Positions 1-8,867 of a stretch of DNA of 64,000 bases are shown one piece after another; the first letter of the stretch is position 1, and each line of letters opens with the position of its first letter. The translations under genes were made by a program, and so were the position numbers. The DNA comes from Flavobacteriaceae bacterium (lineage in GTDB: Bacteria > Bacteroidota > Bacteroidia > Flavobacteriales > Flavobacteriaceae). Below the pieces are notes generated by a model. That model was not told where the DNA came from. It saw only the letters and a list, made by a program, of their open reading frames with translations, and made no database searches. The DNA lies in NCBI GenBank assembly GCA_028284005.1, contig JANQSO010000007.1, forward strand, positions 434,001-498,000, in the 5' to 3' direction.

Positions 1-246
1 TCCACGCACCTGCTATCCAAAGTGATCAACAAGAAGTCCGGTAAGAACTTTAACGCTTTTATAAACGATTACCGCTTAAAAGAAGCAGAAAACCTGTTGC
101 TTACAAGCAAAGATGAATATATTAAGAATATTTACTTTGATGTGGGCTTCAACAACAAAGCTACTTTCTATAAAGCCTTTAAAAGTAAACACAACTGCAC
201 TCCTTCAGAATATAAAATGAAACAGGAAAAGGTCAAATTTTCTTAA
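1..246 (+). CDS. AraC-family transcriptional regulator, C-terminal part (gene starts before the window)
   Basis: The reading frame is open from the first base, so this is the 3' end of a longer gene; the GTG at 22 is an internal Val codon. The visible residues form the second half of an AraC-type HTH domain: a helix beginning LLSKVINKKSG, then FINDYRLKEAENLL, then the second HTH with the typical DVGFNNKATFYKAFK and the closing TPSEYK. AraC regulators bind DNA through this domain, but the sensor part lies outside the window, so no ligand or target can be named. No terminator is obvious after it. Confidence 0.9.
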   Translation, partial: STHLLSKVINKKSGKNFNAFINDYRLKEAENLLLTSKDEYIKNIYFDVGFNNKATFYKAFKSKHNCTPSEYKMKQEKVKFS

Positions 247-331
247 AATAGGTTTCATTTTATAATTCTAAACCCTTTTTGCACCCACCTTACTGACCTT
301 TGGTTTGTATTAATTTCTAAATCGTATAACA

Positions 332-1456
332 ATGAAAAAAATAAACACTTTTGTAACCATTGGTATATTTCTTATTACTTCTATCCTTTATGCTCAAAAT
401 CTGGCAGTATATGTTAGTGATGCGGGGGGTTTTAGTAACGGACCATGGCAAATAGCCAAATTTGATGAGAATGGTAATTTTCTGGGACAGCTTATAAGAA
501 CAGAGGACGGGCTCGTTTGGCCCCAGGATATTATCTTCCTGGACAGTGAAGAAGCTGTATTGATATCTAACCTGTCTACAGATGGAATTATCTCCAAGCA
601 CGATTGGGACGATGGAGATTTTATCGAAAACTTTGCGGAAGGCCTTGGAGGGCCTACCCGAATGAAAGTTGGCCCGGACGGACTATTGTATGTCCTTCAA
701 TGGAGCAATACAAATAATAAAGTGTTGCGCTATGATCTTGACGGTACTTTTATAGACGAGTTTACTGCAGTAGGTGTGCCTCAAAGCATTGGTATTGACT
801 GGGACAGTGCCGGGGACCTCTATGTTTCGTCTTACAATGGATCTTCTATTCGGAAATTCGATGGTACCAATGGCGATGACCTGGGGCTTTTTATTGATTC
901 CGGGCTACAGGGCCCAACCAATATCTGGTTTGAAGCAAACGGGAACCTGATCGTATTTAACTACAACAGTGGTATTGTAAAGCGTTTTGACGCGACTGGG
1001 AATTTTGTAGAAGATCTTATCACCGGGGTAAACGGTTGTGAAGGATTTGCCTTTTTCCCGAACGGAGATATTTTAATTGGTGTGGGAAGTGATGGCTCGG
1101 TAAGGCGCTATGACAGCGACTTTAATTTTATTGAAAATTTTGTGGATCCGGGAATTTTAGATACTCCCAATGCTATCGTTATTAGAGATGATATCCCTCT
1201 TTCGGTAACGGAAAATGGCCTTAGCACCGTATTTGTTACTCCAACCATAGGAAACAAATTTGTCATAAATCGTTTGGCAACAACCTTCTTTGAAGCGCTT
1301 GAAGTTTATAACACTTCCGGTACCCTTGTTGAGACCATTACCCTTAAAGAGACTACGGTATGGGACGCTTCAAAATATGCTGAAGGGATGTATTTTATAG
1401 TAGCCAAGCAAAACAGCAGCAAGGTCACCCAAAAGATAATTGTAAAGAAAAAGTAA
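332..1456 (+). CDS. Secreted NHL/SMP-30-like beta-propeller protein with T9SS type A sorting domain
   Basis: Residues 1-21 form a signal peptide ending in LYAQ. About six repeats of roughly 40-45 residues follow (for example GPTRMKVGPDGLLYV and GPTNIWFEANGNLIV), the pattern of an NHL or gluconolactonase-like propeller. The last 75 or so residues look like a Por secretion tail: LEVYNTSGTLVETI, then WDASKYAEGMYFIV, ending in IIVKKK, which in Bacteroidota directs export by the type IX system. It is probably a cell-surface or released protein. Substrate unknown. It stands alone, closed by a hairpin terminator, and shows no link to the respiratory genes downstream. Confidence 0.8.
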   Translation: MKKINTFVTIGIFLITSILYAQNLAVYVSDAGGFSNGPWQIAKFDENGNFLGQLIRTEDGLVWPQDIIFLDSEEAVLISNLSTDGIISKHDWDDGDFIENFAEGLGGPTRMKVGPDGLLYVLQWSNTNNKVLRYDLDGTFIDEFTAVGVPQSIGIDWDSAGDLYVSSYNGSSIRKFDGTNGDDLGLFIDSGLQGPTNIWFEANGNLIVFNYNSGIVKRFDATGNFVEDLITGVNGCEGFAFFPNGDILIGVGSDGSVRRYDSDFNFIENFVDPGILDTPNAIVIRDDIPLSVTENGLSTVFVTPTIGNKFVINRLATTFFEALEVYNTSGTLVETITLKETTVWDASKYAEGMYFIVAKQNSSKVTQKIIVKKK

Positions 1457-1482
1457 AACGCTTAAGAGTTCCGGTTAATATT

Positions 1483-1515
1483 AAAGGTTCATTTCTTCTG
1501 AAATGAGCCTTTTTT
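1483..1515. terminator. Hairpin terminator between convergent genes
   Basis: The arms GGTTCATTTC and GAAATGAGCC pair with one G-T pair around the loop TTCT, followed by six T on the plus strand. It ends the propeller gene and touches the stop codon of the convergent minus-strand gene. Confidence 0.8.
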
Positions 1516-2350
1516 AATAGCCCGCGAAGTTGAAATTCAGCAATTTCCTGGTATAATCATACAATTTCGGGAAATGCGTTTTGAAATCGGTTGGAGATTC
1601 TATGAAATATTCTGTCATTACCGCCATGAACTCATATTGATTGGTAAAAGCATACGACCTGAAATAGCGGGTTTCGTCCAATTTGTCTTTTACTTCCTGC
1701 TGGGTTAGCTGTTTTAGAATATTCTGAAATTGTTTTCCGAAGCGGGAAGAATCCAGATCTTTACTTTGCATGGCTTCCAATTGCATGGCATGCATAAATT
1801 CGTGGATCCCAAGATTAAAATTATCGTCTGTTATCTTGTACCCTATTTCAAAATCTTTCCAGGAAAGTACCAGTGCTTTTTCGCGGGGGTTGAATTCACC
1901 TTTATGATAATCGTCATTGATAGCACTATAGAATTCATTTGGGTAAATAAGGATATATTCAATTAACACATATTCATAGTTTTTTCTGCCAAAACTAAGC
2001 ATACATCCCATCGCGGCTATTAAGATCTTCATTCGTTCCGTAACCTCGAGCCCTTCCCTGCCAACAAACTTTTTGTCGCCAATGAACATAGCCACTCTGT
2101 GTACAAATTGTTTTTTATGTTTTTCTGAAAGTTTCTTGTAAAAAGTGAACTCATCCTCAAGGATCGACATTTGCAAAGGCTTCAATTTCTTATACACGAA
2201 ATAATGCCGGAAAAGAGGCTTGTTATATCTATTGGAATACCAATTTTCAAACAACCTGAACAATACAAAAGCAAACCCCAAAAGCACAATAACATATGCG
2301 TAAGGAGCCAGCCAGGTAGCGTTTTCATCAGCTTGTATTAATAGCATCAT
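1514..2350 (-). CDS. MtfA/M90-like zinc-dependent peptidase, membrane anchored
   Basis: One predicted membrane segment lies near the N-terminus (PYAYVIVLLGFAFVLF). The soluble part carries the zinc metalloprotease motif HEFMH, a downstream YEFMAVMTEYF that could supply the third ligand, and a phenylalanine/tyrosine-rich core typical of the MtfA (peptidase M90, DUF980) family. MtfA in E. coli links to glucose-PTS control through Mlc; whether that holds here is unknown. A longer frame begins at a TTG at 2377, but two adjacent ATG codons at 2350 and 2347 are more likely starts. It has no operon partner. Confidence 0.7.
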   Translation of the reverse strand: MMLLIQADENATWLAPYAYVIVLLGFAFVLFRLFENWYSNRYNKPLFRHYFVYKKLKPLQMSILEDEFTFYKKLSEKHKKQFVHRVAMFIGDKKFVGREGLEVTERMKILIAAMGCMLSFGRKNYEYVLIEYILIYPNEFYSAINDDYHKGEFNPREKALVLSWKDFEIGYKITDDNFNLGIHEFMHAMQLEAMQSKDLDSSRFGKQFQNILKQLTQQEVKDKLDETRYFRSYAFTNQYEFMAVMTEYFIESPTDFKTHFPKLYDYTRKLLNFNFAGY

Positions 2351-2512
2351 ACAAATTTGGGATTCGAAATATAACAATTATTTGATTGCAGCAGGTATTC
2401 TGCTGTATGTAAACGCATTAAAACTCAATTTTATTACGTTCTAAAGTAGCAATTAGTCTCTTGACAGAATGCTAAGAATATACTAAAAAGTAACCACAGG
2501 GGAGCAAATAAC

Positions 2513-3046
2513 CTAATTCTTCGAACTATCTCCTTTAAAATGTTGTGAATTGTTCTTAAATAGGATATTGAAAGTGGTTAAACTCCCGTAACAACGTGTA
2601 ATGTATTGCTGAAGGTCTATTTTATCCTGATCGTCCAACGTTTTACTGGAATTGATCTTCTGTTCCATCACTCTCAACCTGTCCCGCAACATTACAATTT
2701 TATGAAAAAAAGTTTCAATGGGAACCTCTTTACTCGACAGGTTCACATCCTTTGGCTGTAATACCATGGTCCCTCCCCTGTATTTATCGGCTATAGGGAC
2801 TATCTCACTGGCATCACTCCATTTTTTAAGAATATCACGAAGGCTCTTTTCTATTTCATAGAAACTAACGGTATCTACCTCATCTTCTGCTATTTCAATA
2901 ATTTCAAAATCATCGTCAACAGGGATGGTCTCCAGTCCGTTGTCAATAAAAGTAACCCAATACATTTTAGAAGTAACATTTGTAACCACTCCTTTTCCAT
3001 GTTCGGGATGATCGATCCGTGAGCCAATTCCTAAAATTTTCTGCAT
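2513..3046 (-). CDS. Conserved flavobacterial protein of unknown function
   Basis: About 177 residues from the ATG at 3046. The frame extends to 3136, but the extra 30 residues are AT-rich and unconvincing, and they would overlap the regulatory box of hemN. The N-terminal 45 residues (GIGSRIDHPEHGKGVVTNV, then YWVTFIDNGLETIP) look like a small SH3-like or CarD/KOW-like barrel of the kind that begins with a hydrophobic-His-Pro-x-His-Gly motif. The rest is helical and charged. No catalytic motif is visible. I do not recognise a function. Confidence 0.6.
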   Translation of the reverse strand: MQKILGIGSRIDHPEHGKGVVTNVTSKMYWVTFIDNGLETIPVDDDFEIIEIAEDEVDTVSFYEIEKSLRDILKKWSDASEIVPIADKYRGGTMVLQPKDVNLSSKEVPIETFFHKIVMLRDRLRVMEQKINSSKTLDDQDKIDLQQYITRCYGSLTTFNILFKNNSQHFKGDSSKN

Positions 3047-3123
3047 AGTATATAATTCTAAAAAGTGAAAATACACATTTTTGTTTTTTAGAATGATTTT
3101 AATTTCAAAAAAATCTCTCAATC

Positions 3124-3166
3124 TGACAAATATCATATTTCAGCAGAGCCATCTCTCCTATTTTTG
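3124..3166 (+). promoter_or_regulatory. CRP/FNR-type box and -7 element of hemN
   Basis: The box is TGACaaatATCA at 3124-3135 and the -7 element TATTTTTG at 3159-3166. Centre to TTTG centre is 35 nt, class II spacing. hemN is a usual FNR-type target in other bacteria. Confidence 0.85.
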
Positions 3167-3186
3167 AAAACACAAATCTGCAAACT

Positions 3187-4551
3187 ATGTGCGTATCCTT
3201 AGTTTCAAAATACAATGTGGCAGGGCCTCGCTACACAAGTTATCCTACGGTTCCTTATTGGGATAACGAAAGTTTTTCCTTAAAAAAGTGGAAAGAAACC
3301 CTGAAAAAAAGTTTTGAAGAGACCAATAGCTCACAAGGGATCAGCATATATATCCACCTGCCATTTTGTGAAAGCTTATGTACATTTTGCGGTTGTAATA
3401 AACGCATTACAAAAAATCATGAAGTAGAAGTTCCTTATTTAAAATCTATACTGAAAGAACTGCAATTGTATGCAGATCTGTTTGGAGAACGGCCTGTTAT
3501 AAAAGAGTTGCATTTAGGCGGAGGGACACCAACTTTTTTTACTCCAAGAAACTTACAGATGTTGATGGAAGGGCTTTTCAGAAAAGGTAAAAAAGCCCCC
3601 GATGCCGTACTGAGCTTTGAAGGGCACCCCAACAATACGACTATAGAGCACTTGCAGACTTTAGCAGATTTTGGTTTTACACGTGTTAGTTACGGAGTAC
3701 AGGACTATAATGAAACCGTACAAAAAGCCATCCATAGAATTCAGCCGTTTGAAAATGTAAGATCTGTAACCGAAGCCGCTCGTAAAACAGGATTTACTTC
3801 CGTAGGCCACGATATTATCTTTGGTTTACCGTTTCAAACCAGGGAACACATCGTTCAGACCATTGAAAAAACAAAACAGCTAATGCCAGATCGTATTGCC
3901 TTTTACAGCTATGCACATGTACCGTGGATAAAAGGGAATGGCCAACGCGGTTTTAAAGAAGAAGACCTGCCAACAGCAGAACAAAAGCGAATGCAATACG
4001 AAACTGGAAAACAAATGCTTCTGGAAGCCGGGTATATTGAGATTGGGATGGATCATTTCGCATTGCCAACAGACAGTTTGTACAAGGCACTGGAAAACAA
4101 AACGATCCACCGGAATTTCATGGGGTATACAGATTCAAAAACGCAGGTGATGATAGGACTGGGAGCTTCCTCAATAAGTGACAGTTGGTACAGTTTTGCA
4201 CAAAATGAAAAGGGAGTAGAAGCCTATCAAAATCTAGTAGAGAACAATATTATCCCGGTATATCGGGGCCATATTTTAACGGTGGAGGACCTCGTTATAC
4301 GAAAACACATTCTTAACCTTATGTGCAAGCTGGAAACTTCATGGAAGGATAAAAAACTATATTTTAAGGAAATACCGGATGTGCTATCAAATTTGAAAGA
4401 ATTGGAAAAGGACGGATTGCTGGAAGTTCATCCCGAAGCAATAAAAGTGACAGAAAAAGGACGTCCGTTCGTTCGTAATATCTGTATGGCCTTCGACTTG
4501 CTTTTACAACAAAAGAAGCCGGAGACCCAACTATTTTCAATGACTATTTAA
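3187..4551 (+). CDS. hemN: Oxygen-independent coproporphyrinogen III oxidase
   Basis: This radical-SAM enzyme decarboxylates coproporphyrinogen III to protoporphyrinogen IX without O2, supplying heme for the cytochromes encoded around it. The cluster motif is Cys61-x3-Cys65-x2-Cys68 followed by Cys70, the order seen in true HemN. The SAM-binding HLGGGTPT and the GRP/YTSYP start (GPRYTSYPT) are present, and the length of 454 aa matches HemN rather than HemW. The upstream TGAC-N4-ATCA box with correctly placed -7 element indicates anaerobic induction. Confidence 0.95.
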   Translation: MCVSLVSKYNVAGPRYTSYPTVPYWDNESFSLKKWKETLKKSFEETNSSQGISIYIHLPFCESLCTFCGCNKRITKNHEVEVPYLKSILKELQLYADLFGERPVIKELHLGGGTPTFFTPRNLQMLMEGLFRKGKKAPDAVLSFEGHPNNTTIEHLQTLADFGFTRVSYGVQDYNETVQKAIHRIQPFENVRSVTEAARKTGFTSVGHDIIFGLPFQTREHIVQTIEKTKQLMPDRIAFYSYAHVPWIKGNGQRGFKEEDLPTAEQKRMQYETGKQMLLEAGYIEIGMDHFALPTDSLYKALENKTIHRNFMGYTDSKTQVMIGLGASSISDSWYSFAQNEKGVEAYQNLVENNIIPVYRGHILTVEDLVIRKHILNLMCKLETSWKDKKLYFKEIPDVLSNLKELEKDGLLEVHPEAIKVTEKGRPFVRNICMAFDLLLQQKKPETQLFSMTI

Positions 4552-4567
4552 TTATTTTCATATAAAA

Positions 4568-4610
4568 TGATTAATATCATATTTTATAGCGAACCGTAAT
4601 GTTTATTTTG
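4568..4610 (+). promoter_or_regulatory. CRP/FNR-type box and -7 element of the nirK operon
   Basis: TGATtaatATCA at 4568-4579 is a near-perfect dyad. TTATTTTG at 4603-4610 follows at 35 nt centre to centre. The same -7 sequence is used at norC. Confidence 0.85.
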
Positions 4611-4618
4611 TTATTTTT

Positions 4619-4636
4619 AAAGATAAAAAGGTCTTT
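4619..4636 (+). promoter_or_regulatory. AAAGA-N8-TCTTT dyad at the nirK operon start, candidate Rrf2/NsrR operator
   Basis: AAAGA and TCTTT flank the core TAAAAAGG. It begins 8 nt after the -7 element, at about +1, where a repressor would block initiation. Copies with the same spacing occur at 18243, 23802 and 41880. Confidence 0.6.
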
Positions 4637-4654
4637 TTATATTATAAGTGAATT

Positions 4655-5944
4655 ATGAAAAAACTCAACCCTAAACTACTCAACTCTAAACAAGTAATCT
4701 TATCACTATTTCTAACCATTTTTTTTAGCGCAACAATAAAAGCACAGCTTACAGTCGATGCACAGGTGCGTCCCAGACTGGAATACAGGCATGGTTTCAA
4801 AACTCTTTTCCCGGACAATACAGATGCTGCCACTTTTATATCGCAGCGTACACGGTTAAATACCCGGTATAAAAATGAGAAACTAAACTTTTATCTAAGC
4901 CTTCAGGATGTAAGGGTTTGGGGGGATGTGCCTCAATTAAATACATCGGACAAAAATGGCTTTAGTGTTCATCAGGCATGGGGAGAGGTTTTATTGAACC
5001 CACAATTTTCGTTTAAAATAGGAAGGCAGGAGATTTTCTATGACGATCAAAGGATCTTTGGAAATGTTGGATGGGCCCAACAAGCACGTAGCCATGATGC
5101 GGCTCTTTTAAAGTATCGTAAAAACAAATTTAAAATAGACCTGGGATATGCATTTAACCAGGATAGCGAATCATTAGCGGGTCATGTATTGACCACCAAT
5201 ACGTATAAAAGTCTTTTCTATGCCTGGTTGCATAAAGATTGGGAAAATGTTGGTGCCAGTATTTTATACCTGAATAACGGATTGCAATACATAGATGAGG
5301 ATGTACCTGCCAACAACGAAACCCGATATAGTCATACGGCCGGTTCACACATCTATTATAAGAAAGGAAAACTGGCTCTTTCCGCCAATCTTTATTATCA
5401 GTATGGGAAGGACAAAGCAGATAATGACCTAAGTGCCTACCTTTTAGGGCTTGATGCAAAATATGCCTTTTCAAAAAGCGTCACTTCCGGCCTGGGAGTG
5501 GAACTACAAAGCGGTAATGACAATGGGGCTCCAAATAATGGTGAAAACAATGCATTTACACCTCTTTATGGTACCAATCACAAATTCAACGGGCTTATGG
5601 ATTACTTCTACGTAGGTAATCACATTAACAACGTTGGCCTTATAGACCTGAATGCCCATACCAAAATAAAGATCAACACCAAGAACAATTTAAATGTAGC
5701 TGTGCACAATTTCCTTGCTGCAGCAGATATAGCGGGTAGTGATTCAAAACAGTTGGGAACGGAAGTAGACCTGGTGTATACATATGTTCTTTCTAAAGAT
5801 ATCAATTTTAAAGCCGGGTACAGCCAGATGTTTGCTTCGGAAGGACTGGAAATTTTAAAGAACAATGTAGATAATAATACCAATAACTGGGGATGGGTTA
5901 TGGTAACCATAAGCCCTACCCTGTTTCAAACCGAATCTAAGTAA
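4655..5944 (+). CDS. Outer-membrane porin, alginate-export (AlgE-like) family
   Basis: A signal peptide of about 31 residues ends in TIKAQ. The mature protein begins TVDAQVRPRLEYRHG and is made of alternating aromatic beta strands (RLNTRYKNEKLNFYLSLQD, FSFKIGRQEIFYDDQR), the pattern of the alginate_exp barrel family, often placed next to anaerobic respiratory genes in Bacteroidota. First gene of the nirK operon, 21 nt before nirK. Likely role: outer-membrane passage of nitrite or another small anion; this is inferred from position only. Alginate itself is unlikely, as no alginate genes are present. Confidence 0.75.
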   Translation: MKKLNPKLLNSKQVILSLFLTIFFSATIKAQLTVDAQVRPRLEYRHGFKTLFPDNTDAATFISQRTRLNTRYKNEKLNFYLSLQDVRVWGDVPQLNTSDKNGFSVHQAWGEVLLNPQFSFKIGRQEIFYDDQRIFGNVGWAQQARSHDAALLKYRKNKFKIDLGYAFNQDSESLAGHVLTTNTYKSLFYAWLHKDWENVGASILYLNNGLQYIDEDVPANNETRYSHTAGSHIYYKKGKLALSANLYYQYGKDKADNDLSAYLLGLDAKYAFSKSVTSGLGVELQSGNDNGAPNNGENNAFTPLYGTNHKFNGLMDYFYVGNHINNVGLIDLNAHTKIKINTKNNLNVAVHNFLAAADIAGSDSKQLGTEVDLVYTYVLSKDINFKAGYSQMFASEGLEILKNNVDNNTNNWGWVMVTISPTLFQTESK

Positions 5945-5965
5945 ATCAACCATAAATTAAACAAC

Positions 5966-7429
5966 ATGAAAACAACTTTCAGTAAAAAAATGTATGCCGG
6001 AATATGTATTTTGGGCATCTTTATTATGTTCTCATCTTGCGTGAGCAATACCGAAGATAAAACATATGACGATGCTGCAGACATTCCTGTTTCCAGAGAA
6101 ATGATAGCCGAATTAACTCCACCTCCTTATGTACCAACTCCGGTTGGAAAAAGAAAAGCTAAAAAACTCATAGTCAATATGGAGATCTTAGAACAAGAAG
6201 GAGAAATGACCGATGGTGTAAAATATGTGTATTGGACCTTTGGTGGTTCTGTACCGGGAAGCTTTATAAGAACACGTGTTGGAGATGAAGTGGAGTTTCA
6301 CCTTAAAAATCATCCCGATAACAAATTACCTCATAACATTGACCTGCACGCGGTAACAGGGCCCGGAGGAGGGGCTACTTCCTCATTTGTTGCTCCCGGC
6401 CACGAAGCAAAATTTTCTTTTAAAGTGATAAATCCCGGATTATACGTATATCACTGTGCTACCGCTCCTGTAGGAATGCACGTAGCCAATGGTATGTACG
6501 GACTCATTTTGGTTGAACCGGAAGGAGGTTTACCTGAAGTTGATAAAGAATACTATATCATGCAGGGTGATTTTTATACCAAAGGAGAGAATGGAGACAG
6601 AGGATTGCAGCCTTTCGATATGCAAAAAGCTGTTGATGAAGATGCCGATTATGTTGTATTTAACGGAAAAGTGGGGTCTTTGACCGGGGATAACGCTATT
6701 ACAGCAAATGTGGGTGAGACCGTACGCCTTTATGTTGGAAACGGAGGGCCAAATTTAGTGTCTTCTTTCCACGTGATTGGAGAAATCTTTGACAAAGTAC
6801 ATGTTGAAGGAGGCGACTTTATAAATGAAAACGTACAAACTACCTTGGTTCCCGCTGGTGGTGCTGCCATTGTAGAATTTAGAGTGGACGTTCCGGGAAC
6901 TTTTATTCTTGTTGACCACTCGATCTTCAGGGCATTTAATAAAGGTGCATTGGGAATGCTTAAAGTGCAGGGAGAAGAAAACAAAACCATCTACTCAGGG
7001 AAGCAGGAAGAAGGTATTTACCAACCGGAAGGAGGTGGTATCCAGGAAATGCCCTCTGAAAATGGTGTAGTAGAGTCTGAAATTCCTGCAAAATCGTTTG
7101 AAGAAATGATGGAATTTGGAAAAGCTACCTATATGCAAACATGTTTTGCCTGTCACCAGGCAGAAGGGCAAGGTATTCCAAATGCATTTCCTCCCTTGGC
7201 AGAGTCTGATTACCTGAACGCAGATGTGAATAGAGCCATAGATATCATATTAAATGGTAAGTCCGGAGAAATAACTGTAAACGGACAAAAGTATAATAGT
7301 GTAATGACGCGACAAGATCTTAATGATGATGAGGTTGCCAATGTTCTTACCTATATTTACAATAGTTGGGGGAACTCTAAAAAGCAGGTAACTCCGGCAA
7401 TGGTTAAGAGCAGAAGAAATTCTCACTAA
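5966..7429 (+). CDS. nirK: Copper nitrite reductase with C-terminal cytochrome c domain, lipoprotein
   Basis: Reduces nitrite to NO in the periplasm. The signal peptide has a lipobox FSSC with Cys25, so the enzyme is membrane-tethered. Type 1 copper ligands are His123, Cys164, His172 and Met177; type 2 ligands are His128, His163 and His318, with catalytic Asp126 and His269. After the two cupredoxin domains (about 60-340) and a linker rich in Gly/Glu, a cytochrome c domain carries CFACH at 393-397 and a C-terminal Met (SVMT). The fused heme should pass electrons to the type 1 copper directly. It lies between the porin and nirV. Confidence 0.95.
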   Translation: MKTTFSKKMYAGICILGIFIMFSSCVSNTEDKTYDDAADIPVSREMIAELTPPPYVPTPVGKRKAKKLIVNMEILEQEGEMTDGVKYVYWTFGGSVPGSFIRTRVGDEVEFHLKNHPDNKLPHNIDLHAVTGPGGGATSSFVAPGHEAKFSFKVINPGLYVYHCATAPVGMHVANGMYGLILVEPEGGLPEVDKEYYIMQGDFYTKGENGDRGLQPFDMQKAVDEDADYVVFNGKVGSLTGDNAITANVGETVRLYVGNGGPNLVSSFHVIGEIFDKVHVEGGDFINENVQTTLVPAGGAAIVEFRVDVPGTFILVDHSIFRAFNKGALGMLKVQGEENKTIYSGKQEEGIYQPEGGGIQEMPSENGVVESEIPAKSFEEMMEFGKATYMQTCFACHQAEGQGIPNAFPPLAESDYLNADVNRAIDIILNGKSGEITVNGQKYNSVMTRQDLNDDEVANVLTYIYNSWGNSKKQVTPAMVKSRRNSH

Positions 7430-7440
7430 TAAACTTAAAA

Positions 7441-8214
7441 ATGCCTCCATTAACTAAATTTATATTTCTTGTAAGTTTTTGTATTGGTTCTTTTGGTTTT
7501 GCACAAGAAACACAAATGGTCTTAGTTAGTGGAGGTTCTTTTGTTCCTCTTTACGGGGTTGACAGCTTAACGGTTAAAGTGAATTCGTTCTATATGGATG
7601 TATATCCGGTAACGAATAGCGAATATTTACTTTTTCTGAAAAAATTTCCCAAATGGAAACGCAGTAAAATAAAGCGATTGTTTGCAGATAAAAATTACCT
7701 GTCGAATTGGGAAAGCGATGATGCCTTTGGTTCCCACCTTCTTCCCAATGCACCGGCAACTAATATTTCCTGGTTTGCCGCCAAAAAATACTGTGAGTGC
7801 CAGGGTAAAAGATTACCCACTGTAGACGAATGGGAATATGCAGCTATGGCAGATGAGAATCTGGCAGATGCAAGAAAAGATGAAGCATATAATCAATACA
7901 TCCTGGGATGGTATGAAACTTCAAATTCTTATAACAAAGAAATAGGTTCTACCTTTAAAAACTACTGGGGGGTTTATGATCTGCATGGCCTGGTATGGGA
8001 ATGGACAATAGATTTTAATTCGGTTCTTATCTCCGGTGAGTCACGTAAGGATGTAGATAAAGACAGCAACCTCTTTTGTGGAAGTGCTGCTGTGGGGGCT
8101 TCGGACCTAATGAACTATGCCGCTTTTATGCGTTATGCATTCAGAGGTAGTATGAAAGCAAATTATTCAGTTAAGAACTTAGGTTTCAGATGTGTAAAGG
8201 ACATCGAAAACTAA
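7441..8214 (+). CDS. nirV: NirV-like FGE-sulfatase-fold protein
   Basis: The fold of formylglycine-generating enzyme is clear: MVLVSGGSF at the start, FYMDVYPVTNSEYLLF, RLPTVDEWEYAAM, LHGLVWEWT and the closing NLGFRC. A signal peptide ending GFAQ exports it. The region where FGE has its catalytic cysteine pair reads FCGSAAVGASDLMNYAAFM and has no equivalent cysteine pair, so it should not oxidise cysteine to formylglycine. NirV next to NirK is a known arrangement in several phyla, with an undefined role, possibly NirK maturation. It ends 29 nt before the SCO start. Confidence 0.85.
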   Translation: MPPLTKFIFLVSFCIGSFGFAQETQMVLVSGGSFVPLYGVDSLTVKVNSFYMDVYPVTNSEYLLFLKKFPKWKRSKIKRLFADKNYLSNWESDDAFGSHLLPNAPATNISWFAAKKYCECQGKRLPTVDEWEYAAMADENLADARKDEAYNQYILGWYETSNSYNKEIGSTFKNYWGVYDLHGLVWEWTIDFNSVLISGESRKDVDKDSNLFCGSAAVGASDLMNYAAFMRYAFRGSMKANYSVKNLGFRCVKDIEN

Positions 8215-8243
8215 TACTAATTTCTTCGGAAAAAAATAAAAGT

Positions 8244-8843
8244 ATGCTAAAAAAAATCTTCTTAATTTCAAGTATTCTGTTGCTTTTTGTATCATGCAAA
8301 AACAAGAACACCGAAGTAGTAGCTGAAGTGGTTGAAAATGATACTGCCATTTCTGAACTATCCATATACAACCTGCCTTCTGTATGGACCACACAAAACG
8401 ATACTGAGATCGAATTAAAAGACCTTAAAGGGGACGTCCTTGTAATGGTTATGATCTATACATCATGTAAAGCAGCTTGCCCAAGGTTAGTAGCGGATAT
8501 GAGAGCAATTGAAGCTCAAATTCCCGAAGCCAAAAAAGACAATGTAAAACTGGTTCTGGTAAGTATAGACCCCGAAACAGATACGCCACAGCGATTAAAA
8601 ACCTTTTCAATTGAAAATAATATGGAAAGTGAACAATGGCTGTTTTTAAGAGGTTCTAAAGAAGACACCCGAGAGTTTGCAGCAGTTTTGGCTGTAAACT
8701 ATAAAAAAATATCTCCCATGGATTTTTCCCATTCCAATATCATAAGCGTCTTTGACCAAAAAGGGGAACTTGCACAGCAGCAAGAAGGCCTGGGAGTAAA
8801 TAATAAAGAAACCGTTGCAAAGATCATTGAATTGGCACATTAA
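8244..8843 (+). CDS. SCO1/SenC/PrrC family copper chaperone, lipoprotein
   Basis: Start chosen at the ATG at 8244 because it opens a lipoprotein signal peptide (LLFVSC, Cys18); the longer frame from 8190 would overlap nirV and hide that signal. The thioredoxin-like domain has the SCO copper motif Cys75-x3-Cys79-Pro (TSCKAACP) and the distant His in FSHSN. SCO proteins deliver Cu(I) to CuA or other copper sites. Beside nirK, insertion of copper into NirK is the likely job; the nos and cbb3 enzymes are alternative clients. Confidence 0.9.
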   Translation: MLKKIFLISSILLLFVSCKNKNTEVVAEVVENDTAISELSIYNLPSVWTTQNDTEIELKDLKGDVLVMVMIYTSCKAACPRLVADMRAIEAQIPEAKKDNVKLVLVSIDPETDTPQRLKTFSIENNMESEQWLFLRGSKEDTREFAAVLAVNYKKISPMDFSHSNIISVFDQKGELAQQQEGLGVNNKETVAKIIELAH

Positions 8844-8867
8844 TTTAAGTGCCTAAAAACCATATAA

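Noticed and set aside
8190-8243. Longer start for the SCO protein
   Set aside because: It overlaps nirV and hides a clear lipoprotein signal beginning at 8244.
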